64,000 bases of DNA from Paramecium pentaurelia (GCA_905183005.1 CAJJDO010000018.1:193210-257209); one strand, 5' to 3'. Numbered from the stretch's first letter, positions 36,262 to 49,147 are shown. A program made the numbers and translations. The notes: generated by a model not told the origin, from the sequence alone.

Positions 36262-37435
36262 AAATATCAATTTTAGATTTATTTAATCAAACTTTATTCA
36301 TTTATATATATATTTTAATATCTAGAATTCATTATTATCATCTAAATAAAAATTTGTTAAATTCTTAAATAGACACTACTAAAGACTATAATAATAACTC
36401 ATTTTCAAGGTGTATCAATATTTTAAGAAAAAAATGAGTCTAAAAAAATGATAAAAATAAGTCAAGAATAGCTTCCATATTCATAAAATTATGTCATTTT
36501 AAAGTTGTTTATACTATTATTGAAAAATTATAAATGATTGCATATACAATATAATGGAATTTTAACAAAAAATAAAATTATCAGATTGTTTCATTGTATT
36601 ATCAGAAACTTAGAATTATATCAGAGAGCAGTCAGTTTTTAGTAACATAAAGTGAAATTTTGTACAATAATAATGAATTTGTTAGAGAAAAGGCTAAAAA
36701 ATTATGAAAAAGTCGATCAATAACACCTTAATTGTATTATTATTCACAAAAAACAAATATGGTTATTATAACAAGCCTTATATAATAACCACATTTTGCC
36801 AAAGTTTGTTATGTCATAATAAAAATTATAGAATTAAAACTAATTTTTAGATTTTACAAACACAATCTAACATTACTCTGATTAATTTTCTATATTTATA
36901 AAAACAAGTATACTTATTAATATAATACAATATAAATTATTGCATTTAATCAATTTTAATTATAATTAATTATAGAAGTATATATAATAAATTAATATAA
37001 AAAACAGAACTATTAATCTTAAAGAATATCAATATATTTATTATGAAAAATATCTAAAATTGTTATAAAAATTATTTAAATCTTATTTTTTAGAGTATTT
37101 ATATTAATTTAAGTATTTATTGGATGATTTAATCATAATTATATATAAATTTTTGATATTATATTAGACTATTTATTTCTTTTATAATCTTATTCATCTT
37201 TTTATAAATAAACTTTTAGTCTAGATATGAATTCAAAGAATTATATTAACATTGAATATAGTTTAAAATCAATATGTATAGCACTTTTTATTTTATATAT
37301 TATAAATTTAAGAATTTGTTTTTATCATAATTCTTAAACAAATATTTATTATTTATATCCCCTAATATCTTTGAATTTAGTTGATAAGTTTCTATTGATG
37401 AAATAAATCATATATTAAATGATATTAATTATGAA
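36262..37435. other. 1.2 kb region without a clear gene
   Basis: A short plus-strand frame near 36552 (MEFQQKIKLSDCFIVLSETQ) and a TGA-free stretch of about 175 codons at 36705-37230 look weakly coding, but they join only through an implausible 44 nt intron and the second part is low-complexity. It could be a decayed gene. No RNA gene is seen. Confidence 0.4.
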
Positions 37436-38253
37436 ATGAAATGCTGTAATAATAAATTTCTAGATGTTAAATTATAAGGGAAATTTATGGGTTCGAAAAA
37501 ATTATGTTTTAGGGAATAGGGTAAAACTTATAAGATATCATTAAAAAGACATAATATCCTTTGTTTTTGGGCACAGTAGCTGGGACTCTTTTGCTTTACT
37601 TATATTGCGATTTTGTTTTACTATAAAAATATTGTGAAATTCCCAATTTAAGTAAAGTAATTGTAACATTTCAGATACTATCAATATACTCAATGTTTAG
37701 AGTGAATATGACAGGTAAACTACAAAGATTTAGATTTTAGAACCTGGAGTATAAATGTAAACAATTTCAGATGATAAATATTTTGATGGGAAATTATGTG
37801 AAAAATGCTAAGCTATTAAAATTGATCGTTGTTATCATTGTAAATTTTGTGATCATTGTGTAAATGATTTTGAAGCACATTGTTTTTTAATGGCAACATG
37901 CATTGGCAGAAGAAATATAAAATATTTATTAGGACTAGTCACATTTACAGGAATAGCATTATACTTATTATTACTTATTTTGATTTATAAATGTAGAAGT
38001 TATTCAAATTATAATAGTATTTATATCTGATTGTAAGAAAGAACTAACCTTCATTATTTTAAATATTGTTAGTTTAGTTTTAACATTGGTTCACTTAAAT
38101 CCATTTATATATACTACTTGGAGAAATGCATCATAAGTAATAAAAATGATAAATTTAGAATTGGACAAAAAAAGAAATGAATAGAACTAAATTCAATGGA
38201 TCCCCTTCATATATTTATAAAAATTATAAATAATTTTTTACTAGATTTTATGA
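37436..38253 (+). CDS. DHHC-type (palmitoyltransferase-family) protein with altered EAHC motif
   Basis: Introns of 23, 26 and 25 nt give 247 residues. A first membrane segment (GLFCFTYIAILFYY) is followed by the cysteine-rich domain: GKLCEKCQAIKIDRCYHC, KFCDHCVNDFEAHC and TCIGRRNIKYLLGL, then two more membrane helices and TTWRNAS near the C-terminus (compare TTxE). Zinc-binding cysteines and histidines are kept, as is the catalytic cysteine, but the DHHC tetrad is EAHC and the following PW is FL. DHHC enzymes transfer palmitate to cysteines; whether this one is active is doubtful. The ATG at 37436 adds a MKCCNNKF N-terminus; 37487 is an alternative start. Confidence 0.78.
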
Positions 38254-38448
38254 TAGTTAATTATATGAAAGTCTTATGTAATATTGAAACAATATTATTT
38301 GTAAATAAGATATTAGAATGATATTGTTAAATTATGTAATTCTATAAGAAAATTGTATAATTTTAATATTTATAAATATGATATATATATTTTAATTTGA
38401 TTATCAAAATTGTGCATTTATATATATTAAGAAATAATTAATATTATA

Positions 38449-39168
38449 ATGAAAATTAATAAAAATATTCCAAATTATCTTAAATTACCTCATCTAGGAC
38501 ATTAATGGAAATTTTTGAAAAACATAGAACTTAATACATTTACAAATAGCAGCATGTAATAATCATGTAAAAACAATAATAGTAGTTTGATGATCAATAG
38601 TAATAATATATGTCCAAATCGTACTTAATATGAAGAAACTCCTTAAAATAATAAAAGAAGATTAATAAAAAGTTAATCAATAGATACATATTAATAATTA
38701 GATTAAATTGATTCAGTAAAAGAATCCAATAGTGGGCAAGTAAAAAAAATAGCAGAAAATCTTATTAAATAATATAATAATAAGAAATTGACTGAAAAAT
38801 AATAAAACAACTTAAGTATCAAAAATTAATTATCTCTCAATAATTAAACAATTTCAAAACCTCATTTATAAAAATGTTAATCATTATATTAATTATAAAA
38901 TGAAACAAAATAAAATTCAAAATAACAGGAAACTAATCAACTTAATTCTTTTAATTAATTTCTTCAATTAATTTAAAATCAAACATAAAGCAAAGTTAAA
39001 AAAAGATAATGTTAAGTAAATTTTTTTAAGAAAAGTTAATCTATGGATAACATTGATGTAGTTGAACAACAAAAAAAGATTACAAAATTACTTTTTTAAT
39101 CTACAATTAGAATTAAGCCTAAATTCTCTTCAACAATTAATATTTAAGATCTCCTTTAGTAAAATTGA
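38449..39168 (+). CDS. Q/N-rich hypothetical protein, 239 aa
   Basis: An intronless frame of 240 codons including stop, almost all in low-complexity Asn, Gln, Lys and Ser. The start (MKINKNIPNYLKLPHLGHQW) and the end (IRIKPKFSSTINIQDLLQQ) are less biased. Two similar short segments occur: RRLIKSQSIDTY and FFKKSQSMDNID, each K-S-Q-S-(I/M)-D, which look like repeated phosphorylation or 14-3-3-type sites. No domain. Prion-like composition is common in ciliate proteins and gives no function. Confidence 0.55.
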
Positions 39169-39390
39169 AATAAATTAAATAAATTAAATTATAATCTAAT
39201 ATGTAAATCTCGAAAATAGAAAATATTTATCATATAGTCTACTACTTAAATTAATCCCTTTGTTCTTATAATGGATCTATTATTTATATAAGTAACATCA
39301 ATACATTAATTTAAATTGAAGAAATAATAATATATAATCAATTAGAATATAATATAAATTGATGCCAACATATTTTAAGAATAAATAAGG

Positions 39391-40402
39391 ATGAAAACTA
39401 AAGGAAAATATATTTTGTTAATAGAAATATTATGCATTTTTTTATTGCAAAACATTATTTTTAATTCATTTAAGTTAATGATTGATTATCTATTTCTGAT
39501 TATAGAACTTTATGGTCTTAGAATGGTTTTATATTGGGTATTTTTGTTATTAGGAGAAATATATAAATGCTTACAACCATTTCCAGATATTAAAAAAAAA
39601 TATGGATAAGATTGTTGGGCAGTTATTACAGGGGCAACAGATGGAATAGGAAAAGCTTATTGTTAAGAATTAGTTAAATAAAATGTCAATGTTTGTATGA
39701 TTATTAGAAATAAAGAAAAAGGAGAAAAGTTAATCTAAGAATTAAGTGCAAAATCATCATCAAAGTTTAGAATTGTAATAGCAGACTTTATAAGATGTTC
39801 AGATGTAGATTTTTTTGATAAAATTTACGAATAAATTAAGGATCTTGATATAGGTATACTTATAAACAACGTTGGAGTTTCTATGGTATATTCTTATTCC
39901 TAAAATAAAGAAAAACCCTTTTGAGAGACAATCAGAGGTTGATATTCGATAAATGCTTACAATTAATATATTCCCTGTTGTTTTCTTAACAAAAAAGATA
40001 CTACCAATTATGAAATCAAGAAAAAGTAGATCTGCTATCATCAATTTATCTTCGATTGCAGGTAGATTACCATTACCGTATCATCAAACCTATTCTGCAA
40101 CAAAAGCTTTTGATGATCATTTTTCATAATCTTTAGCAATTGAAGTTGAGGGAATAGACATTTTGTCACACAGACCTTTTTTTGTTACAACTCCTTTGAC
40201 CAATTATGAAAAAGAGGCTGGAGCCATAACTCCTGAACAATGTGCTAGAGGAGGATTATAAAGATTAGGTTTGGAAGTGACTAGCCATGGATATTGGTAT
40301 CATAGAGTCATGGGATTTCTTTTAACTTATATTATACCATAATTTGTTAGAACAAGATAATTGAAGTAAATATTGATTAAAAGAGCAAAAAAGAATTAAT
40401 GA
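39391..40402 (+). CDS. short-chain dehydrogenase, 3-ketoacyl-CoA reductase/17beta-HSD12-like (copy 1)
   Basis: The KAR/HSD17B12 family carries out the second step of very-long-chain fatty acid elongation in the ER, using NADPH. A 25 nt intron at about 39887 gives 328 residues. Two N-terminal membrane segments (residues about 5-55) precede the Rossmann fold: VITGATDGIGKAYC (TGxxxGIG), INNVGVS (NNxG), SAIINLSSIAGRL with the catalytic serine, and YSATKAFDDHF (YxxxK). A C-terminal hydrophobic stretch (VMGFLLTYIIPQF) fits membrane association. It forms a tandem pair with the next gene, 84 bp downstream; this copy has the longer N-terminus. Confidence 0.88.
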
Positions 40403-41418
40403 TGCAATTTATGAATTTGTGTTAAATTGTCACCAACAAAGATATTTTTAAAAAATGTTTTTTCATAAATTTATATAATTTATAATATGTTCTTTTATAT
40501 TATAGGATTGATCACAATAGCTTTTGTTGTATTTAGAATTTTAGAAGAAATCTATAAATGTCTGCAACCATTTCCAAATATTTAAGCTAAATATGGTAAG
40601 AACTGTTGGGCAGTTGTGACAGGGGCAACAGATGGAATTGGCAAAGGTTATTGCCAAGTTTTAACTTAATAGAATGTGAATATTTGTATGATTATCAGAA
40701 ATGAAGAGAAAGCCAAAAAGTTAATATAAGAATTAAGTAATGGATCAACATCAAAATTTAAGATTGTAGTAGTTGATTTCAATAATTCATTAGAAGAGGG
40801 ATTTTTTGATAAAATATATAAATAAATTGAAACTTTAGATATTGGATTACTAATAAATAATGTTGGAGTTTCACATGTTTAAACTTAGTTTTATTATTAT
40901 AGTAAGCTCCATTAGAGAAATATACTGACAATCAACTAAGAGAAATAATTACAGTTAATTGTTTTCCTATTGTATTTTTAACAAAGAAAATAATTACTAA
41001 TATGCTCTAAAGAAAGAGATCTGCAATAATTAATTTATCATCATTTACTGGAAGAGTTCCTATGCCTTATAATCAAACATATGCAGCATCAAAAGCATTT
41101 GATGATTTCTTTTCAAGATCAATAGCACTTGAATATTCTAATATTGATATTTTGGCTCATAGACCTATGTATGTTACAACACCAATGACTAATTTCAAAA
41201 AAGGATAAGGTGCCATATCTCCATTTTAGGCTGCTAAAGGAGCTTTGTAAAATACATAATTAAATATTAATAGATAACGTTTAGGATTAGAATATTCAAC
41301 ACATGGACATATTTTTCATAGAATTTAAGGATTTTTTGGTGCTGTTGTAGTACCAGAATTCATAAGAAACAAAATTCTTAAAAAGGAAATGAGAAAATTA
41401 GTAAGAAAACATTTGTGA
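39547..41418 (+). repeat. tandem gene duplication (two SDR genes)
   Basis: The two SDR genes share blocks such as EEIYKCLQPFP or GEIYKCLQPFP, CWAVVTGATDGIGK, NVNVCMIIRNKEK/NVNICMIIRNEEK and an intron at the same site, in direct orientation. Confidence 0.85.
40487..41418 (+). CDS. short-chain dehydrogenase, 3-ketoacyl-CoA reductase/17beta-HSD12-like (copy 2)
   Basis: Tandem paralogue of the upstream gene. A 26 nt intron at the same place in the protein (after INNVGVS) gives 301 residues. Motifs: VVTGATDGIGKGYC, INNVGVSH, SAIINLSSFTGRV, YAASKAFDDFF and a C-terminal hydrophobic segment (GFFGAVVVPEFI). The N-terminus is about 35 residues shorter, with one membrane segment (IIGLITIAFVVFRIL). Compared with copy 1 there is a small insert around residue 245 (LQNTQLNINRQR). 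Conserved intron position and parallel sequence show a duplication followed by divergence. Confidence 0.87.
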
Positions 41419-41796
41419 AATGAATTCAATAAATTATAGATTAAGATAAATGTTTGTATAATTAATTAATTATAATAATTAATTTATTATTATGACTAGA
41501 GTCTATTAGCTTTAGTAATTTAAAAAGTTAATATATAAAATATAATTAATACTATTATTGTTAAGTGAATTCTAACTATAATTAATGATAATCAAATATT
41601 TTACATAAATAAAGCTAGGAAGGGGAAGGAAGAATTCAAAAAAAATAAAAGAATCTTGAGAAGAGAGTTTAATAGAAAAAATCAAATAGATTATACGAAA
41701 ATTATGAAAATGAGGTTAAATTTTCTAAAATTGATTATTTTTAATGAAAAAGAAAATAATTTTTTGCAAATAATGTAATAAAATTTTAATATCCGA
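41419..41796. other. intergenic, nothing seen
   Basis: About 0.38 kb between convergent genes. A purine-rich run (AGCTAGGAAGGGGAAGGAAG) near 41615 stands out against the AT background but has no recognised role. Confidence 0.5.
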
Positions 41797-43820
41797 TCAA
41801 TTGTTTGCTGTTAAGACATAGCTTTATTAGTTTTTTTAAAGGAATTTGTATTGATATTCCTCAATGCATTTTTGGTTCTCAGTGTATTCAATTGTTTTTC
41901 CTATATATATATACATATTGTATACCATTATAGTCCATTTCATCAAAAAGAATCACTTTGGCTCCAGCTGGGACTTAAATTGATTTGATTTTGCTTGGAT
42001 ATTTAGCTAATTAGAAATTAGGTAAATCTTCACACATATTAAATGATTTTCCTAATTAATTTATAAAATAGACTAATTACCTGTATAATTACATTCTGTA
42101 TAAAGTGTAGCACAAGCATCTGGTTTTTCATAAAAGAGTTTAAAACCCTTTAGTGCAAAAGAAGCATTTTCATTATTTTTTCCAATAGTTGTTGAGATAA
42201 CTAAATCTAATGTAGATGCTTCATGTCCCATAACAAAATCAACAATAGCATAATTTTCAAATCCATCTCCACCACAAATATCAGCAAGTCCAGGATCTCC
42301 AAATCCAAATGTTCTTTACCAAACACTTAATCCATCTACTTTAACAATATAATCTTCTCCATTCCAATTATCAATCTTCCATGCTTCAAATGCTATTCTA
42401 ATTCTTTTATGAGCTGGTAAATTAAATTTTCTTGAAATTTTAGCATCCTTTCCTGTCTTTTCATAACCACCAAAGAATTTGAATTCTCCACATGTTGATG
42501 TAAAATCTGGTCCATTTTTACCATCACTTACTTTCCAATCTGGATTAGGTGTCCAACTAGAACCTTAAAATTCTGATGTAAATTCAACCCAATCTCCTTT
42601 TAATATACAACCTGAACCATTTCCATCTTCTGGATCCAATAATATATAAGGAGAAACACAAGCTGTACAATCTTCAGCACTTGGTCCAGTACATGTTGCA
42701 CAATTACTTGAACATTATGCAACATAGAGTTGGAATTATCTTATACCCCAAGATGCTTATTTTGATGATTTTTTGGTTGTGGCAGTCCATTTTACAAGTG
42801 CAGCACCATAATTATGAGGAGATTCAAAGTTAACATTAATAATCTTTTCTGTTCCATCAACACCTCCTGGAGTAATCTTATCACAAATGAAGAATTCTTT
42901 ATCTTCTACTTAAGCTACATTTTATTTCCATTTTTCTTAATTATCAATATATAAAACTGCATTATCATTATCCCAATTATCAATCTTCCAAAATTATGCT
43001 ATCACTTTAATTCTATAATGTGGTACAAGTTTATCAAAGATTTTTTAAATTGAAACATTATTACCAAAATTACCAGGACCACCAACAATTGGAATTCCTG
43101 CACAAGTACTTGTTTTAATAACATTTGAAGATCCTTTTACATTCCATCCATCAGCTTCTACATTCTTTATCCAACTTGATGATACAGGTACCCACATTTA
43201 ACAAACAATAGCATCTGGTCCAAGACATGTACCACATTCTGTTGGACATGCCAAATAAGATAATTTCAAGTTTCTAAAACCCCAAGACATCTAAAGATTA
43301 TTAAAAAGATTATACTTTATCTGCTGCCTTATCAGCTGAAGATGCAAATGCAATAAATAATGCTGCATGATTATGAGTTATTGTTTAATCAACTTAGAAT
43401 GAATTTACATTACCACCTGCTGGAGTTGCACATCTCTTTGTTCCATCACTTCCAGTCCACATAGTTTCCCAAAGGTAATTATCTAAATAAAAGAACTATC
43501 TTTAAGTATCCCATGCATCAAATCTAAAATTATTAAATTATTCAATACTTCCAGACTTCAACTGATATTTTAATCTAAAAATGTGGAGGCAATTAAAATT
43601 GTCTGGTAACTATAGCTCCTTTACCAAATACCTTAGGTCCTCCAAAAACAGTGGCATCTGAACAAGTAAAGAAATTATCAGCTTAAGCTTTTGACAATGA
43701 TCCTTGTATTGTCCATCCATCCAATTAACCTACGTCTGCATTAGAAAAAGCAGAGTAAAATTCAACGAATTCTTGCGATGTTGCAAGCATCACAAAAATT
43801 GCAATCACGATGAATCTCAT
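41797..43820 (-). CDS. secreted three-repeat protein with C-terminal beta-gamma crystallin domain
   Basis: Introns of 25, 25, 29 and 25 nt give 639 residues. A signal peptide (MRFIVIAIFVMLATS) is followed by three homologous blocks of about 170 residues, each starting with a W-containing strand and holding a shared centre (VEVWKFDAWD; AQFWKIDNWDND; FEAWKIDNWNGED). Blocks are linked by furin-like cysteine pieces (CPTECGTCLGPDAIVC; CSSNCATCTGPSAEDCTACV). The last about 90 residues match a beta-gamma crystallin unit: ATLYTECNYTGKSFNMCEDL, IKSIQVPAGAKVILFDEMDY and EYTENQKCIEEY. This implies an extracellular or secretory-granule protein, possibly calcium-binding. The repeat block itself I cannot name. 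Confidence 0.75.
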
Positions 43821-43864
43821 TTATATAAAATTAATATTCAAAAACGCATAATTTTTTAATTTAT

Positions 43865-46555
43865 TCACACACCATAAATATTGATCATTTTCATCCTAAA
43901 TCCTTTAGGCAAGTCATCAGTACTAAACATACTATCAAATTTCTGCTAGCCAAAAGACTATTACAATTCTTATAAAATATTAACAAAAAGAGGTTTAATA
44001 GATGGGAACTCTGTAGATACGACAATACAATAAACAAAATATTTGATATCGTTTATTACTCTCCCTGGATACATTTTCACTATATTTATTAGAATCCTAT
44101 ATTTTCATAAATTATAATACTTAAATGATTCCTCTTTATATTCATCTAAAGATTAACTCTTTATTTAACTAAGTATTAAACAAACTCTTTTAAAAAAATT
44201 AGGTATAAGTTCTTCAATTTATTACATATGTGATCCAGCAATCCTACATATTGCAATACATAAATTTTATGCAATAGATTTTGGAAATTTTGGTTCATTT
44301 ATTATTTTTATCAATTTCTCCATAACTGCATTAAAGATCACTGTAATTTTAGTTGGATCTTTTATAGCTAATTCTCCCAATGCCCAAGCAGCATTATTTG
44401 AAGTAGCTAAAAATAATTTAGAAGGATCAATACTAATTGATTAAGCATAAATGTATTCATTTCTATAATATATTATATATTTACAATACAATAGCAATAT
44501 TAACATTTTTGAAAATTATATAGCAATCTTTAATTAAATCACCTATCAATGAAAGTGCATATTGTTTAACATCATTTTCTGAATCTTATAAACCAAGATC
44601 AACAATTTATAAAAATGATTAATCACATAATTCTAAGAATCTTTCTTTTGTAATGTTGATAATTTTAATACACAAATCAAAAGATCTTTTTAAAATTTCC
44701 TTTTATTAATACAAAAGTCTAGTTTTTCCATTTTATATGGATTATACATAACCATTCATAGATTACACTATTGCTTAATAAATAATTGGAATATATTTTA
44801 TTGATCTTTATCCAAATTTTTCAACAGCTTCTGACAAACATTCTATAAGGAAATGATATATTAATACCATAAAGAGGACATATATTATAATCATTTAAAT
44901 CAACTAAATTGCTGATCAATTTAGTCATTATTAAATCTATTAATTCCTAATTTTCAATAGTTTCACATTCAGCTAATATTGTTGTTATTGATTAATAAAT
45001 GTATAATAATACCCCACCTTTTTAAGATAATGCTTTTAAATAAACTTAGAATAAATCTAATAAATATGGTTTCAATATAAAAAATGCATCTTTTGATAAT
45101 GAATTCAATGCAGAACAGGCAGATTCCTTAACTATTCTACAGAATAAAATTTAATTTATACATTGATTAATTTTCGATAGATATCAATAATAATTTTAGA
45201 TAGGATTAGATAAATTGAGTTTCATTGATGGCTACTGTTTTAATCCATTCATTATATTATGAGAAGGTCCATAATGTAGAAGCATATATATATTCATTTT
45301 ATTGGTTCTTTTCATTAAACAAAGACATTAATATATTTGGTACAAGATTACCCTGATTCTCCATTATTTTTTCTGCAAACAATCCTAAACATATAACAGC
45401 TATTTCTTATTATTTCCAATCTTATTATTATTATAGATGATCAATAATTTATAAAACAATAGGAACTACAATTTTATCATAAAATTCTATTAATTTTTTA
45501 AGCAATAAATTTGAAACTGATCTTAAAGAATATTCTCCAAGAGTTTTCTCTTCATCTTATTCCTCATCATCATTTTTACCATTTTAATTATAACTATTTG
45601 AAAATGTTGGTTATATGGCTATTTAATCAGCCCTTGTAATTGCTAGATTAAGAATTATAGGTGACAATATTGATGATAAATAGGGTTCAAGCAAGTGAAT
45701 TTATTCATAATCTTCTGCATCCTCAATTCTTAGAAAATCTGTTAAACATAATTCAACAAATCGAACAACTTCTTTGTCTGGATCTTATAATGATTAAACA
45801 CATGCCATTATAATTAAATTCATCTATTTTATTTTATCTCTTTTTGTTTCTATTAAAGCTTAAATACCTTAAAAGCACTTTAATCTTATTTACTATTCTT
45901 AAGATTGTGTCCCAGTAATCAAAATTTTAATGTAACAATCAATATATTGGTTTAATGAAGGAGGCATAAAGAAAATATTGTAATTTAAAAAATTTAAAGA
46001 ATTTACAACTACTTAGGTATTTGTATGTTCCACTAAGGATATAAATTTCAAAATTAATTGATCAATTAACTACAATCCTGAATCTGTTCCATAGTAATTG
46101 ATATTTTCAGAATTGAATTTCAAGTCTTCAATTATTTTAGATAAACAATCAGTTGCAATTACTGGATCAATGTCTATCAATTTAATTAAATATTCCATCA
46201 TTATATTACTATCTATGTTTAAATAATTATTTTGCTTACTTTTAATTCCATTTCTAACTACAACTTCTGGTACAATAATAATAAATGCCTGCCGCATTAT
46301 TTATATATTTATATCAACTTGAATAAGCATTTACTATAATTATTCAGGTAAAGTAGAACAATTTTTAATTGCACTCTTTAATATCACAGCAGCCCTATAT
46401 CTAATTTCTGCATCATATTTTCCTATTATAACAGAACATAAATGAATTAAAAATTATGTATCTTAACTCAATTCCTATGCTCTTTTATATACTTATTTTT
46501 GAATCTAATTGTCTGGCTATGCTGACCATTATATTAATTCAATTATTTAATCCAT
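43865..46555 (-). CDS. TNPO1: transportin (importin beta-2 family nuclear import receptor)
   Basis: Transportins carry PY-NLS cargoes such as RNA-binding proteins into the nucleus. The whole length is HEAT-repeat helices. Landmarks: N-terminal RYRAAVILKSAIKNC (Ran-binding region), acidic NGKNDDEEQDEEKTLGEYSL (the H8 loop region), STLWTFSQYNEW (compare S.TCWTLSRYA.W), ATSNNAAWALGELAIK (compare C.NATWAIGEI), and an ending GFRMKMINIYGV that matches L.ERLAAFYGV of animals. Several short introns are present that I did not all place; the length is about 850-870 residues. It starts 22 bp downstream of the DIM1 stop on the same strand. Confidence 0.88.
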
Positions 46556-46577
46556 AATTAAATATATATATTAATTA

Positions 46578-47032
46578 TCAATATTTGTATTTGGTTGAAT
46601 AATCCTTAGGAGCTACAACTAAACCTTTTCCTTTTCTGGCACCTCGATAAATAATTTCAACGATATCTATGAATTCTTACTTATCATTCATAGCCCAATT
46701 TATTTTATTATTATTACCTGTTCCCAAATCAATCATCATATGTTTGTTTCTATAAAAAAACATCACTGTAACAGGATCATATAGTTCATACATAGTATTA
46801 AAATCAGGAACCTTAGTGATATCTACTAAATAAACAACTGCAAACTTTTTTATTTTTTCAGCAGATTTATAGAGGATTTCATCCATTTACATACATTATG
46901 GATCCCTATATCGATATTAATATATAATTACCAATCATGTCCGAAACGAATGATAACTAGTTTCTCTTCTTCATCTAAGATTGCTTGATCAACTTCCCAA
47001 CCATTATTTAAATGAGGTAGAAGGTAAGACAT
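46578..47032 (-). CDS. TXNL4A: DIM1/TXNL4A, U5 snRNP thioredoxin-like 15 kDa protein
   Basis: DIM1 is a core U5 snRNP protein needed for spliceosome activation. A 26 nt intron (46906-46931) gives 142 residues, exactly the family length. The sequence is near-invariant: MSYLLPHLNNGWEVDQAI, LVIIRFGHDWDPQC, KFAVVYLVDITKVPDFN, YELYDPVTVMFFYRNKH, DLGTGNNNKINWAM and a VEIIYRGARKGKGLVV end. The active-site CxxC of thioredoxins is absent as expected. Good for checking the splice rule, since both exon edges are fixed by conservation. Confidence 0.97.
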
Positions 47033-47067
47033 TTTTAAATTGTTAGTTATAAATTATAAAAATTAGG

Positions 47068-49104
47068 TCATTTTTTATTTACTTTTTTTTCTCTTAATTC
47101 TTAATTTTTCATAAAAGCAACAAAAATTTATTATTCTCTTAATTTTTTCTCAGCTTCAACTCTTTTAATAGCATTAAATCCTTCATTTTCTTTTCTTATT
47201 GTAATAGGAGAACTATGTTCAACAGAAGTATTTAAGACTGCTTTTGCTGATTATTTATTTGCTTTAATTTATTACGCTTTATATGATTAACTATAAGATT
47301 AAGATTCTTATAATTATCTAGTTGTAATAAGATTTTTCTTTTTAGATAACAACAATGGAGTTTAATTACTAGATTAATTGGAATTAATATTAGGAGATTA
47401 ATCAGTTTATGTATTTGATTGTATTTATTAGGTCTATTATTAATATAGTAATTATTTATATAATTTTTATTAATTAGCTGTTTATTATGAATGATCTTCT
47501 ATAGTAATATTATTATTATTTTATTTAGATTATTTATCTTCTACTTATTATTATTATTTTTATTATGATGCTTTTAATAATGCTTCATCTCTTTTTCCTT
47601 TTTCTGCTGTTGTTATTAAATATTCCTATAAATAATACTCATCCTCCTTATCTGATAAGTCCTACTCAAGTAATAATTCTTTAGGATCAAATTCTTTTGT
47701 TACATTTCCTATATCTTCCCAATTTATTAGATTGTTAGATTTCTCTTTTTATTTTTATAAATTCTTTGCTGAATTTTTTGGTTTCTCTTAAAAAGATATA
47801 TTATTAGCATTTATAATTGGAGGTTCTTATTTGAAACTTTCAGCTCTAGGTTTAGGTTTTGCTGGTAAGATCAATCTACGAGAACAAAGTTTTTCTTATG
47901 TCAAGATTTCGCTTTGATCTTTGGTATTAAATGGTTTACCTACAACAACCATCTTTTTTCTATATATTTTTTGATCATGAACTCCAAGATAATTATATAA
48001 TGCTCTTAAAGAATTTTCAACTGGGAATATTATATCAGCTATTTTTATTAAAGCATATTAAAATTCTTAATATGTCAATTCTTATATGTTTGAACACTTT
48101 TTAAAAATCTCTACTAAAATTACTTTAGTAACAATAAAATTCTCTTTTTCTTTATGTTTATATTTAATTTTATTAAATTGTTTAGTTACTGCTTAGCCTG
48201 TGTGTTAATAGACAAAATCATTATTTATTTCCAAATCTATTAATTCAAAATCTTTACAAAAATACATAAATTTTTATAATGTCATTACTTATTGTATCTA
48301 ATGAAGTTAATCAAAAGTATTTTATTTATTTGAAGTTTAAGCTTATTTTGAATAAAATTTATAAATTTCTTTTAAATTCACATCAACTATTTTTTCATAA
48401 TTTTTTTCATTATCTTATTAAGATAATTATAAAGGTTTGATTATTGGTTTATTTAATTAATAAGGATCTTCTGATGATAATTATGGAGATCTTGTTTTAG
48501 GAGATTTTATAACTTGTTTGAATTTCTCAATAACTTCCTAAGTTCTTAACATTTTTTCATTATTTTATATTTCTTCATCATTTTATTTGATATCTGTAAT
48601 TTCAGTTGGTACTTATTTTAAAATAATATTTGATTAGTTTTCTTCTTTTGCAATTTAAGTCTATTTATTACTCTAATCTTCTGATTTTTTTATTTAATTA
48701 TCATCTTGTAAGTCTTAAAAATCTTAATCCTCTGTATTTTCAATAATTTTAGATTAATCTTAATGAAAATTTTATTCTGCATCATCACCCTAATATTATA
48801 AATTAGATTAATCAGCCTAATGCTCTATTTAGTTTAAGGAATCTTGATCGTTTTGACTTTTACTTAATTCATTATATTCATTTTAATCTTCATAATCATT
48901 GTTTTATATTAAAGGTTCATTATTATTTTAAGTGGAACTTTTTCTTTTAAGTTATGAACCATTAAATGCTTGAGATTGTTAACTGTAATTGTTTTATTTT
49001 TATGAGAGAAAACTATCTGGATGTATAACTGATCTATTTGAATCTTATTATTTATGTTTTGATTATGATTAATTGGAAGCTTAAACCTAAGATTAGTTTT
49101 CCAT
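47068..49104 (-). CDS. Q-rich protein with TPPP/p25-like helical domain, 678 aa
   Basis: An intronless frame of 679 codons including stop. The N-terminal 250 residues are Gln/Asn/Ser/Asp-rich. Residues about 270-390 resemble the p25-alpha (TPPP) EF-hand-like domain: LQKFMYFCKDFELIDLEINN, VTKVILVEIFKKC and ELTYQEFQYALIKIADIIF, comparable with LCKDCQVID...TFEQFQEALEELA of TPPP. TPPP-type proteins bundle microtubules and occur in ciliated organisms. A basic middle (RALYNYLGVHDQKIYRKK) and a very Gln-rich C-terminus (with a final KRVEAEKKLREQQIF coiled coil) follow. The TPPP link is by eye. Confidence 0.6.
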
Positions 49105-49147
49105 GATAATTTTAATTAATAATAATTTGTATTACTATAATATAAAT

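Noticed and set aside
37490..37560. GGGTTCGAAAA stretch resembling a tRNA T-arm
   Set aside because: No matching acceptor, D or anticodon stems around it, and it lies inside the DHHC-type coding region.
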